NCBI GenBank assembly: GCA_900756495.1
Contig: CAAEKI010000302.1
Location: 1 to 7,892, forward strand
Source: an uncultured Oscillospiraceae bacterium
GTDB taxonomy: Bacteria > Bacillota > Clostridia > Oscillospirales > Oscillospiraceae
Direction of reading: 5' to 3'
DNA: 7,892 bases
A model generated the notes under the pieces. That model was given only the letters and a program-made list of their open reading frames with translations, ran no database searches and was not told the DNA's origin. Position 1 is the stretch's first letter. Each line of letters begins with the position of its first letter. Shown here one piece after another: positions 1 through 5,642 of the stretch. Made by a program: the position numbers and the translations under genes.

Positions 1-24
1 AAGCCGGCCGTCTCCTTTTGTGCG

Positions 25-585
25 CTATGTTTCCCGGGCAAAATGTTCTGCAGCGCGGCGAAATTCACCGGCCAGCAGCTTATCTGCTTGAGCTACAATT
101 TCTGCCGGATCCTGTGACATGCCGCTTGCAATCCACTCCAGCAGAAGACCGGCCAGAGCAAACTTGTAAAAGCGGGCTATAAAGTGCTTATCCTGCTCGG
201 CAATATTCAGATCCTGACAAGAGGCCTCCACCACGCGATACATAAGCTGTTGGGACATCTCATTCAGCTGCCCGGCAAGGAGCGCCTGGCCGCCCGACCC
301 AAAGATGTGAAAGATGAGTTTGTAATTGTCTTGTACGTAGTGGAAGGCATTGAGAAGTCCCTCCTGCCAGTCGGTGGCGCTGTATTTGCCCGCAAGGGCC
401 TGGCGGGCTTCCTGTTCCAGAAACCACCCCAGGAGATCATAAATATCTTGAAAATGATAATAGAAAGTCTGGCGGTTGACCTCGCAGGCCTCTACAATCT
501 CTTTGACTGTAATATCATCCAGGCTCTTTTTTTCCAAAAGCTGTTTCAAAGTCGCAGCCAGCGCCTGCTTGGTGGATTGCGCCAT
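25..585 (-). CDS. TetR/AcrR-family transcriptional regulator
   Basis: Probable DNA-binding repressor of 186 residues, a normal length for TetR regulators. A helix-turn-helix is visible at about residues 25-45 (ITVKEIVEACEVNRQTFYYHF), with the family's conserved TFYYHF ending. The C-terminal half is helical and ends in a hydrophobic helix (FYKFALAGLLLEWIASGM, about 139-156), resembling the TetR C-terminal type seen in DhaS-like regulators; the ligand cannot be read from it. The reading frame stays open to an ATG at 642, but I chose the ATG at 585 because GAGGTGAGG lies just upstream and the HTH begins at the usual distance from it. The gene diverges from the TSCPD gene. Candidate promoters with dyads lie upstream, so autoregulation or control of the neighbour is possible but unproven. 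No partner gene is visible downstream (positions 1-24). Confidence 0.88.
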   Translation of the reverse strand: MAQSTKQALAATLKQLLEKKSLDDITVKEIVEACEVNRQTFYYHFQDIYDLLGWFLEQEARQALAGKYSATDWQEGLLNAFHYVQDNYKLIFHIFGSGGQALLAGQLNEMSQQLMYRVVEASCQDLNIAEQDKHFIARFYKFALAGLLLEWIASGMSQDPAEIVAQADKLLAGEFRRAAEHFARET

Positions 586-630
586 TCTTTCCTCACCTCT
601 CTCCAACGAGGTACTTCGAATCCTAAAGAT

Positions 631-661
631 AGCATACGGCATCGTGCCGGACGACAGTCAA
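631..661 (-). promoter_or_regulatory. Candidate second promoter P2 with an embedded dyad
   Basis: Minus-strand TTGACT (656-661) and TATGCT (631-636) are 19 bp apart, slightly long. The spacer contains the dyad CGGCA-TCG-TGCCG (637-649), a position where a bound repressor would block RNA polymerase. If used, transcription would start near 624, which fits the ATG at 585 and excludes the one at 642. Confidence 0.35.
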
Positions 662-732
662 GGGCAGATTCTGTGTTGCAGCACACAAAATTTCGTGCCG
701 CAATTTATGGAAAACGCCTAAAAACTGTGAAA

Positions 733-764
733 AAAGATGTGAATATTTCATTCTCGACATCTTT
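733..764. repeat. Inverted repeat at the P1 start site
   Basis: The arms AAAGATGT (733-740) and ACATCTTT (757-764) match perfectly. Inside them GAAT (741-744) also pairs with ATTC (750-753), leaving a small asymmetric bulge. It sits just downstream of the P1 -10 box and covers the predicted start site, so an operator for the TetR-like protein is the simplest reading. A weak A+T-rich hairpin is the alternative. Confidence 0.4.
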
Positions 765-766
765 AT

Positions 767-796
767 ATTATATCATACCCTTCATAAAAAAGACAA
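767..796 (-). promoter_or_regulatory. Candidate sigma-A promoter P1 for the tetR-like gene
   Basis: Read on the minus strand, a -35 TTGTCT (791-796) and a perfect -10 TATAAT (767-772) are separated by 18 bp. Transcription would start near 760, leaving a leader of about 175 nt before the ATG at 585. Confidence 0.6.
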
Positions 797-818
797 GAAG
801 TTTTCCTGATATGACAGA

Positions 819-847
819 TTGCCTTTTTCCCTCCTGTAGAGTATAAT
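819..847 (+). promoter_or_regulatory. Sigma-A promoter for the TSCPD gene
   Basis: A -35 TTGCCT (819-824), an exact 17-bp spacer and a perfect -10 TATAAT (842-847). Transcription should begin near 854, giving a leader of about 99 nt before the ATG at 953. Confidence 0.75.
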
Positions 848-877
848 AGCCGCAGTCGGCTGTGACGCCGCTTCCGT

Positions 878-934
878 CGGTATGCCGCGCCTGTAGGGAG
901 AGAAACGGCGGCAGAAGCACCGGCTGGAATACCG
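878..934 (+). other. Foldable leader of the TSCPD mRNA
   Basis: The leader contains nested complementary arms: CGGTAT (878-883) with ATACCG (929-934) outside, and GCCGC (884-888) with GCGGC (908-912) inside. The 3' side has a 16-nt insert (913-928) that includes a small AGC/GCT pairing. The fold ends just before the AGGAAAGGAAG ribosome binding site. I do not recognise a known riboswitch class in it; the cobalamin, TPP, glycine and THF signatures I looked for are absent. Structure or function is inference. Confidence 0.3.
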
Positions 935-952
935 TAGGAAAGGAAGTTCTGC

Positions 953-1204
953 ATGACCATCGATTTTCGGCCCAGAGGGGTGTACTCTCAGCGTATGACC
1001 GTAGAGATAGAGGACGGCATCATCCGCTCTCTCCGGATTATGGGCGGCTGCAGCGGCAATCTGCAGGGAATTTCACGTCTGGTGGAGGGAATGGAAGCTG
1101 AGGAGGCTATCAAACGGCTGGAGGGAATTCGGTGCGGCTTTAAGCCCACTTCCTGCCCGGATCAACTTGCCCAGGCCCTCAAACAGGCCAGAGAGGGTAC
1201 ATAA
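953..1204 (+). CDS. TSCPD-domain small protein (TIGR03905 family)
   Basis: A complete 83-residue protein of the small stand-alone TSCPD family, whose signature resembles a C-terminal module of adenosylcobalamin-dependent ribonucleotide reductases. The signature motif TSCPD is at residues 66-70, followed by QLAQAL. Three cysteines sit at conserved-looking places: C33 in GGCSGN, C61 in RCG and C68 in TSCPD, which suggests a metal or redox role, although the family has no established function known to me. The start is set by AGGAAAGGAAG (936-946) six bases before the ATG. It is a single-gene transcription unit: it has its own promoter at 819-847 and a strong terminator directly after the stop. 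It diverges from the TetR-like gene, which might control it. Confidence 0.9.
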   Translation: MTIDFRPRGVYSQRMTVEIEDGIIRSLRIMGGCSGNLQGISRLVEGMEAEEAIKRLEGIRCGFKPTSCPDQLAQALKQAREGT

Positions 1205-1211
1205 CACCGTC

Positions 1212-1250
1212 AAAAAGGCCGCCCTGAATGCAATTCAGGGCGGCCTTTTT
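1212..1250. terminator. Bidirectional rho-independent terminator
   Basis: A perfect 18-bp stem (1212-1229 with 1233-1250) with a GCA loop and five A/T bases at each foot, so it has a U-tract in both directions. It begins eight bases after the TSCPD stop codon on the plus strand. On the minus strand it is the only good terminator downstream of the blaR1-like gene. Confidence 0.93.
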
Positions 1251-1258
1251 GCATGCAG

Positions 1259-1334
1259 CCGGCTGTCCGGCATACCTGCCGCCAGGCTTGCATATGGGTG
1301 AGTACTGCATCCCGTAGGAAAGCGGCACAGCCGG
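1259..1334. other. Foldable non-coding stretch downstream of the blaR1-like gene
   Basis: Between the terminator and the end of the blaR1-like gene lie about 170 bp with no supported gene. CCGGCTG (1259-1265) can pair with CAGCCGG (1328-1334), and TGCCGC (1277-1282) with GCGGCA (1322-1327). The two 3' arms are adjacent and an 11-nt bulge lies on the 5' side. A perfect 12-bp palindrome, TTGCGATCGCAA, follows at 1340-1351. On the minus strand this would be part of the blaR1 3' untranslated region. No known RNA family was recognised. Confidence 0.3.
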
Positions 1335-1418
1335 GAACCTTGCGATCGCAACAGGCGGTGAGACAGGGATTGGCCGTATCGGGCTCAGCCAGTCTCCGGT
1401 GGGGCGGCGCAGATATTT

Positions 1419-4400
1419 TTATTCAATCTGCTCCACTGAGACGCCGGACAGAGAGAAGGAGGCACCGTTGTAGAGGACACGGGCGCGGAGACTGGCTTCG
1501 TAGACGGACATGGGCGGAACCGCGGGGGCGTCCAATGCCAACTCCATGGAAATCCGGCCGCCGTACAGCTCAAATGAAATCCAGGAGCCATAGTCGTAGC
1601 TTTTGTCTGCCAGGCCCAGTTCTTCCAGCGCCTCCTCCACCAGAGGGCGGTAGACCTCATCTGTGAACGCGGCACATGCGCCAAAGGAGCTCCCCTCCAG
1701 CTCAAAGATGCACAGCTCGTTGGCGTTGACGCCGGTGCCGCCGCCCTGGTAGAGGCTGACGGCCAGCTCCTGGGATCCGTCCCCGTCATAGTCCCCCAGG
1801 GCGAGGCTGGAAGGACACCGGTTGGGGTCATATCTGGTGAGTTCAGGGTACCAGCTCATGGTTTCCAGGCGCCCGTCCCGAATCAAAAAGACTGCGCTTT
1901 GCCCCGTCACATACTCGTTCAGGCCATAGAGCCGGATCTCGCCCAGGTCTCCCAGAAGCCAGACCGGATCCCACCAAGTGTCTCTGGGAGTAAGGGCCGC
2001 TGTTTCGGTGGGGAGGTCATCCAGAGAGACGGAGAGCCGGTTGGGCTCGCCGTCCGAGCCGGCCACAATGCGGGTGGAGATCAGATCCCAGGTGGCGCCG
2101 CCGTTACGGGAGATAAGGGTACAGCGGGCAGCGAGGTCAGCTCCGCCGCTGAAGCGCATGAGGCCAACGGAATTGTCGTCGCTGAAGATGATGGAGGTGC
2201 ACTCCCAAATCCGGCCGTCGTTGGGCAGAGGGAGGTTCAGCTCGGCCCATGTCTCCCCGCCGTCCTCTGTGCCGTAGACCGGCGCGCTGTTAAAGCGGCC
2301 GAAGGAGATGAATCCCCGCTCCGCAGTGGGGAAGAACGCGGCGGTGGGAACGTAGAAGGGCTGGCCCTGGGGATGCCCGTACTCTGACCAGGTTACCCCG
2401 CCGTCGAGGGTGCGGTAGAAATAGACATCCCGGTTGGCTCCCATACCGTGGCTCAGAGTGACTACCGCCCAGCCATCCTGGGGGGAGGTGAAGCCGGCTT
2501 CGATAAAGTCAAAGGACAGTCCGTCCAGAGTAACAGCCTCATTCCGGCCTGCCAGATCCTGCTCTGCCCACTCGGCCGGAGCGGGGAGGAGCGCGGGTAG
2601 GCTGGTCCAGATGTTGGCGCCGGGGTACCGAAGAAAGACGCCGTCTTCCTCAACGGCGACCTCGGGGATACAGGATGTCGGGTCTATCCCTTCCAGGACA
2701 AAGCGGTATACATCCTCGTGGCCGTCGGCCCAAGTGTAGGTAAGAGTAAAGCCCAGCAGCTCCCGCAGGCTGCTCTCGTCCATGGGGCGCAGGATGGTGC
2801 CGGAGGCGGAGAGGCTGCTGGCGGTAGCTCCGTCAGGGGGAACCATGGGCTCTGTACCCATGATCACGCGCTCTTCCAGGACCTCCCCCTCCTCAGTGAG
2901 CCGGGCACAGGTCAGGCTGTATCCGCCGTCCCACTGAGTAGGGTGGGTGATATGGAGGTAGGAGCCAAAGGGAATCTTCGTAGAGGGGGAAAGCTCCTGG
3001 AAGGGAAAACCTTGTTCCAGCACTACTCCCTGGTCCCAGACCATGACCGCTGGCCGAGCGGCGATGCGCTCCTCGGTAATCGCGCTCACCCGGAGGATGA
3101 AGGCATACTGGCACTCCACCCAGTCAGCCCCGCTCCGCCATCGGCAGGTGAGGCGGATAAGCCGATCCTCGGCGAGATCCCCGGGCTCGGTGGCAGGGTG
3201 GGGAGAGAGGGACACCTCATAGCCGTCCCCGCCGCTGGGGGTGAGTTCCAAGGGCTGGGGGGAGAGGGTCCAACCCCGGACAAGGCAGTCCTCCGCCTCT
3301 ATCGCGTCGGGCGGGCGGATCCCATCGGGAAAGCGGAGCTGGAGGGGAGAGCCGTCCGGCAGGGCGATGGTAGCCCCAGTGAGCCGGAAGATGAGGTCCT
3401 GATCTTCCGGCACCTCCCAGATTATGCCGTTCCAGTAGCGCTTGTCGGCCCTGGCTGTGACCGTGCCGAAGTCACTGACGATAGCCAGCTCCGGCGGCTC
3501 CTCCGGCAGGGGCGGCACGAGTGGATTGCACCCCAGACAGAAAAAGGAGAGAACGGCTGCGGTCGCCGCAGCTGCCGCCGTCCAGAAGGCGGGCCTGCGG
3601 AAACGCACGGCCCGTCTGATCCGCTCCTTTACCCCCACCTCTCCAAAAGCCGGGGGAATATGGGGGCCGGACTTTGGCGCGGCCAGAGCGAGCAGAGCGG
3701 CGGCATAGGGCCCCCGGCAGTCGCCCAGATCCCGACTGGAGAGCACACGCTCGTCGCAGGCGAGCTCGATATCCCGGCAGAGCAGCCGCCAGCAGCACCA
3801 CAGGAGAGGGTTGCACCAGTGAAGGGCCAGGATGAGAAAGGAGAGCATTTTGACGACATGATCGCCCCATTGAATATGGAGCTGCTCATGACGGAGAACA
3901 TAGGGGCGGGCCTCCTTGGGCAGGTCCGGAGGCAGATAGATTTTTGCCGGAAAAAAGCCCAGCACAAAGGGGGCGGGGACCCGGTCGCTCTCGTACCAGA
4001 CCGTGCCGCCCTCGGTCCGGCGCACAGCGGTACGGAGCTTTTTCTTGAGACGCAGAAAAGAGAGAAGCGTATAGCTCCAGAAGATCAGAACGCCTGCCGC
4101 CCAGAGACACCCCAGAAGCTCCAGCAGGGGGAACGGACGGTGGAGCTCGGGTGCCTGAGCGAAGGGTTCGGCAGGAGGGAGCGTGGAGACGGCGGCGGGG
4201 ACGTCAATGCCGTCCCCACCAGCCGGTATAGCCTGCCCCTGTACAGGTGCAGGCTGGGAAGTGTCCTGTACTTCCCGGATGGCCTCATAGCGTTCCTCCA
4301 AAACAGCCACCCCGGCGTCAATGGCCGGGGTGCTCCAGCGCAGAAGGCTCAGAGGGCTCTGGCCCAGCCCCACCGGCAGAACCATCCGCGGCAGCACGAC

Positions 4401-4532
4401 CACCCACAGCAGATAAGCCACCCGAACCGGGGCCTTCAGACGGCGGAACAGAAGCCGCAGAAGGATGACCGCACAGGCTGCGGCAGAGGCAGACAGCGTG
4501 GTTTTGAGGAACAGCAGAAACAGGTCACTCAT
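1419..4532 (-). CDS. BlaR1/MecR1-like M56 metalloprotease with Asp-box sensor region
   Basis: A 1037-residue membrane protein, well above the roughly 600 residues of classical BlaR1. Hydrophobic segments lie at about 4-27, 38-55, 138-160, 228-252 and 315-335. The zinc protease motif HEQLH is at 215-219, with a probable third ligand E256 in ELACDE, all expected on the cytoplasmic side. After the last membrane segment comes an outer region of about 700 residues: two or three beta-rich stretches (350-620), three Asp-box motifs (TLDGGVTW 708-715, TEDGGETW 755-762, SRNGGATW 808-815) and a calcium-loop motif DYDGDGSQE at 914-922. No SxxK/SxN/KTG penicillin-binding triad is seen outside the membrane; one KSG (287-289) is cytoplasmic. 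The start has GAGGAGG six bases upstream and overlaps the blaI-like stop by 8 bp, implying translational coupling. The expected role is to sense an external cue and trigger loss of the BlaI-type repressor. The ligand is unknown. Confidence 0.85.
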   Translation of the reverse strand: MSDLFLLFLKTTLSASAAACAVILLRLLFRRLKAPVRVAYLLWVVVLPRMVLPVGLGQSPLSLLRWSTPAIDAGVAVLEERYEAIREVQDTSQPAPVQGQAIPAGGDGIDVPAAVSTLPPAEPFAQAPELHRPFPLLELLGCLWAAGVLIFWSYTLLSFLRLKKKLRTAVRRTEGGTVWYESDRVPAPFVLGFFPAKIYLPPDLPKEARPYVLRHEQLHIQWGDHVVKMLSFLILALHWCNPLLWCCWRLLCRDIELACDERVLSSRDLGDCRGPYAAALLALAAPKSGPHIPPAFGEVGVKERIRRAVRFRRPAFWTAAAAATAAVLSFFCLGCNPLVPPLPEEPPELAIVSDFGTVTARADKRYWNGIIWEVPEDQDLIFRLTGATIALPDGSPLQLRFPDGIRPPDAIEAEDCLVRGWTLSPQPLELTPSGGDGYEVSLSPHPATEPGDLAEDRLIRLTCRWRSGADWVECQYAFILRVSAITEERIAARPAVMVWDQGVVLEQGFPFQELSPSTKIPFGSYLHITHPTQWDGGYSLTCARLTEEGEVLEERVIMGTEPMVPPDGATASSLSASGTILRPMDESSLRELLGFTLTYTWADGHEDVYRFVLEGIDPTSCIPEVAVEEDGVFLRYPGANIWTSLPALLPAPAEWAEQDLAGRNEAVTLDGLSFDFIEAGFTSPQDGWAVVTLSHGMGANRDVYFYRTLDGGVTWSEYGHPQGQPFYVPTAAFFPTAERGFISFGRFNSAPVYGTEDGGETWAELNLPLPNDGRIWECTSIIFSDDNSVGLMRFSGGADLAARCTLISRNGGATWDLISTRIVAGSDGEPNRLSVSLDDLPTETAALTPRDTWWDPVWLLGDLGEIRLYGLNEYVTGQSAVFLIRDGRLETMSWYPELTRYDPNRCPSSLALGDYDGDGSQELAVSLYQGGGTGVNANELCIFELEGSSFGACAAFTDEVYRPLVEEALEELGLADKSYDYGSWISFELYGGRISMELALDAPAVPPMSVYEASLRARVLYNGASFSLSGVSVEQIE

Positions 4533-4887
4533 GGCCCGCCTCCTCGATCATGCGCCGCAGTTCCTCCGACTCCGCCTCTGTCAGGCGCTTTTCCTGAAGA
4601 AAGGCAGCCACAAAAGCGGGGAGGGAGCCACCGAAGGATTTATCCACCACGGCGGTGCTCTCATAGCGGCGCACCTGTTCCCGCTTGATCTGCGCGGTGA
4701 CGGTAGCCTGTTCATTGCGGAGAAATCCCCGTTCCACCAGCTTGCGGATGAGATTAAAGGAGGTGGACTTTTTCCAGCCAAAGCGCTCCAGGCACATGCG
4801 GGACAGGGCGGTGGAGTTGACTGGCTCCAGAGACCACACCAGATCCATGAGCCGGTATTCTGCATCGTATAGTTTATATGCCTCCAT
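4525..4887 (-). CDS. BlaI/MecI/CopY-family repressor
   Basis: A 120-residue winged-helix repressor, the usual length for BlaI/MecI. The N-terminal DNA-binding part begins LYDAEYRLMDLVW and contains the family's recognition-helix region WKKSTSFNLIRKLVERGFL (about 38-56). The C-terminal part (FGGSLPAFVAAFLQEKRLT onward) is the dimerisation and proteolysis segment. In the classical system the partner protease inactivates BlaI between these two parts. The frame stays open to 4932, but the ATG at 4887 is preceded by AGGAGGA at six bases and matches the family N terminus. It is the first gene of a two-gene operon with the M56 protease and probably represses its own promoter. The wider regulon is not visible: no beta-lactamase or other resistance gene is adjacent. 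Confidence 0.92.
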   Translation of the reverse strand: MEAYKLYDAEYRLMDLVWSLEPVNSTALSRMCLERFGWKKSTSFNLIRKLVERGFLRNEQATVTAQIKREQVRRYESTAVVDKSFGGSLPAFVAAFLQEKRLTEAESEELRRMIEEAGHE

Positions 4888-4904
4888 CTCGGGTCCTCCT
4901 TTTG

Positions 4905-4952
4905 GGTTTGTTGAAAGAAACCTCTTTCGCAACTAGTTTATTCCGACAAACC
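4905..4952. promoter_or_regulatory. Candidate BlaI-type operator repeats
   Basis: GGTTTGTTG (4905-4913) and CGACAAACC (4944-4952) form an inverted repeat with one mismatch centred on the predicted start site. The 8-bp palindrome AACTAGTT (4931-4938) overlaps the -10 box, and AAACCTCT occurs twice 30 bp apart (from 4918 and from 4948). The classical TACA/TGTA BlaI operator is not present. Which repeat is bound is not decidable by eye. Confidence 0.4.
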
Positions 4953-4963
4953 TCTCTTGTCAA
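4935..4963 (-). promoter_or_regulatory. Sigma-A promoter of the blaI-blaR1-like operon
   Basis: On the minus strand a perfect -35 TTGACA (4958-4963), a 17-bp spacer and a -10 TAAACT (4935-4940). The predicted start is near 4928. The -35 directly abuts the terminator hairpin of the upstream gene. Confidence 0.8.
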
Positions 4964-4967
4964 GAAA

Positions 4968-5029
4968 AAAATCAGCTGCGCTCAAGCCGGGCTTGACATT
5001 GTCAATTTGGCTTTGGCGCAGCTGATTTT
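4968..5029 (-). terminator. Long-stem terminator of the DUF6530-like gene
   Basis: A perfect 14-bp inverted repeat (4968-4981 with 5016-5029) encloses 34 bases that fold further: AAGCC with GGCTT, and TGACA with TGTCA at the tip. On the minus strand the stem ends in a run of Ts (4965-4971) and starts just after the DUF6530-like stop codon, so it should end that transcript before the blaI promoter. Confidence 0.75.
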
Positions 5030-5030
5030 G

Positions 5031-5519
5031 TCAGGCGTGGTAGCCCAGATCGCCCAAGATGCGGGCCAGGACGGCAAGGCGCTCGCCCAGCAGCTCGTCG
5101 TCCCGGGCCAGGGCGTCCCGGAAAAGGGCGATATCCTCGTCAATATGGTCGTTGTCCGTGCACACCTCCACCGTCATAGCGTCTCCCTGGAGGCCCACCC
5201 GGTCGATACAGGGGTGATCCGGGTCGTACCCTTTTGGATAGCGGTAGCCCTCCTCTCTGAAATAGAGCCGGGCCCGGCAGGCCAGGATGGCCAGATCCAG
5301 AACCCTGTGGAGGGGGAGCTCCTCTGACTGGCGGGACCACTTCTCACCGGTATGGCGCCACACCTTGGCGGAAATATCCACCCTGCCCCGGTCATTCCAC
5401 TGAGCAAGCCCCAGGGAGAGGCCTTTGGCGTCGCTGTGATAGGCGTATCGCCCATCGGTGCGCTCATAATCTCCGGCCACGATGACCGGCTTGTGTTTGA
5501 GTGTTGTGGGAATCTGCAT
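5031..5519 (-). CDS. DUF6530-like protein of unknown function
   Basis: A 162-residue soluble, acidic protein with no signal peptide or membrane segment. From memory it matches the DUF6530 family: the N-terminal IPTTLKHKPVIVAGDYE and the central SAKVWRHTGEKWSRQSEELP, followed by LHRVLDL, are the recognisable blocks. I did not search for this match. Function is unknown. The frame is open to a TTG at 5537 and has ATGs at 5528 and 5519. I chose 5519 because GAGGAG (5530-5535) sits ten bases before it but only one base before 5528. It is a single-gene unit with its own promoter, a start-site dyad and a terminator. It diverges from spoVAC, which may point to regulation around the growth/sporulation switch, but that is inference. 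Confidence 0.75.
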   Translation of the reverse strand: MQIPTTLKHKPVIVAGDYERTDGRYAYHSDAKGLSLGLAQWNDRGRVDISAKVWRHTGEKWSRQSEELPLHRVLDLAILACRARLYFREEGYRYPKGYDPDHPCIDRVGLQGDAMTVEVCTDNDHIDEDIALFRDALARDDELLGERLAVLARILGDLGYHA

Positions 5520-5543
5520 GGGTGACATTCTCCTCAAAATAAT

Positions 5544-5570
5544 ATTTAGTAATTTACTGATTTACTAAAT
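5544..5570. promoter_or_regulatory. Operator-like dyad at the DUF6530-like gene start site
   Basis: Perfect 9-bp arms ATTTAGTAA (5544-5552) and TTACTAAAT (5562-5570) are separated by 9 bp. The dyad lies immediately downstream of the minus-strand -10 box and covers the predicted start site near 5566, a classic repressor position. The binding protein is unknown. Confidence 0.6.
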
Positions 5571-5572
5571 AG

Positions 5573-5601
5573 AAAATAGCACGGATAGCGGCGGCTGTCA
5601 A
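5573..5601 (-). promoter_or_regulatory. Sigma-A promoter of the DUF6530-like gene
   Basis: A perfect -35 TTGACA (5596-5601), a 17-bp spacer and a -10 TATTTT (5573-5578) on the minus strand. Confidence 0.7.
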
Positions 5602-5612
5602 GGCAAATACTA
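5583..5612 (+). promoter_or_regulatory. Candidate sigma-G promoter of spoVAC
   Basis: GGATA (5583-5587), an 18-bp spacer and AATACTA (5606-5612) resemble the forespore sigma-G consensus (GHATR, 18 bp, CATRHTA) with one mismatch in each box. The predicted start near 5619 would give a very short leader ahead of the AAGGAGG site. SpoVA genes are known sigma-G targets in Bacillus. The site overlaps the -35 of the opposing vegetative promoter. Confidence 0.45.
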
Positions 5613-5642
5613 TAGCCAGCTGAAAAAGGAGGCCGCGAAACC

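Larger units (their letters stand above)
586..952. other. Divergent intergenic region, tetR-like / TSCPD gene
   Basis: A 367-bp gap with no credible gene. It is AT-rich in the middle (about 700-810) and GC-rich near the TSCPD gene. It holds two minus-strand promoter candidates for the TetR gene, one plus-strand promoter for the TSCPD gene, at least three dyads (637-649, 672-687 and 733-764) and a foldable plus-strand leader (about 854-952). Open frames crossing it have no ribosome binding site and no recognisable protein sequence. Confidence 0.7.

Noticed and set aside
184..846. A 220-codon open frame on the plus strand.
   Set aside because: It runs antisense through the TetR gene and then through the AT-rich promoter region, with no recognisable protein features and no ribosome binding site.
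862..1101. A 79-codon frame beginning with GTG that overlaps the TSCPD gene.
   Set aside because: It lies in another frame of the TSCPD gene and its leader, lacks a ribosome binding site, and conflicts with the clear TSCPD reading.
932..1322. An 11-base direct repeat, CCGTAGGAAAG, at 932-942 and 1312-1322.
   Set aside because: A match of this length is expected by chance several times in a window of this size, and the flanks do not match.
3666..3674. A KSG triplet (residues 287-289 of the M56 protein) as a possible penicillin-binding KTG-type motif.
   Set aside because: It lies on the predicted cytoplasmic side before the last membrane segment and has no matching SxxK or SxN motifs, so it does not indicate beta-lactam binding.
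2718..4688. A 656-codon open frame on the plus strand.
   Set aside because: It lies antisense to the blaR1-like gene and runs past its start into the blaI-like gene. It has no ribosome binding site, and its low-complexity, Gly/Pro/Arg-rich sequence is typical of a shadow frame in GC-rich DNA.
4993..5005. A plus-strand TTGACA that could be a -35 box.
   Set aside because: It is the tip of the terminator hairpin, no -10 box follows at 16-19 bp, and no plus-strand gene starts nearby.
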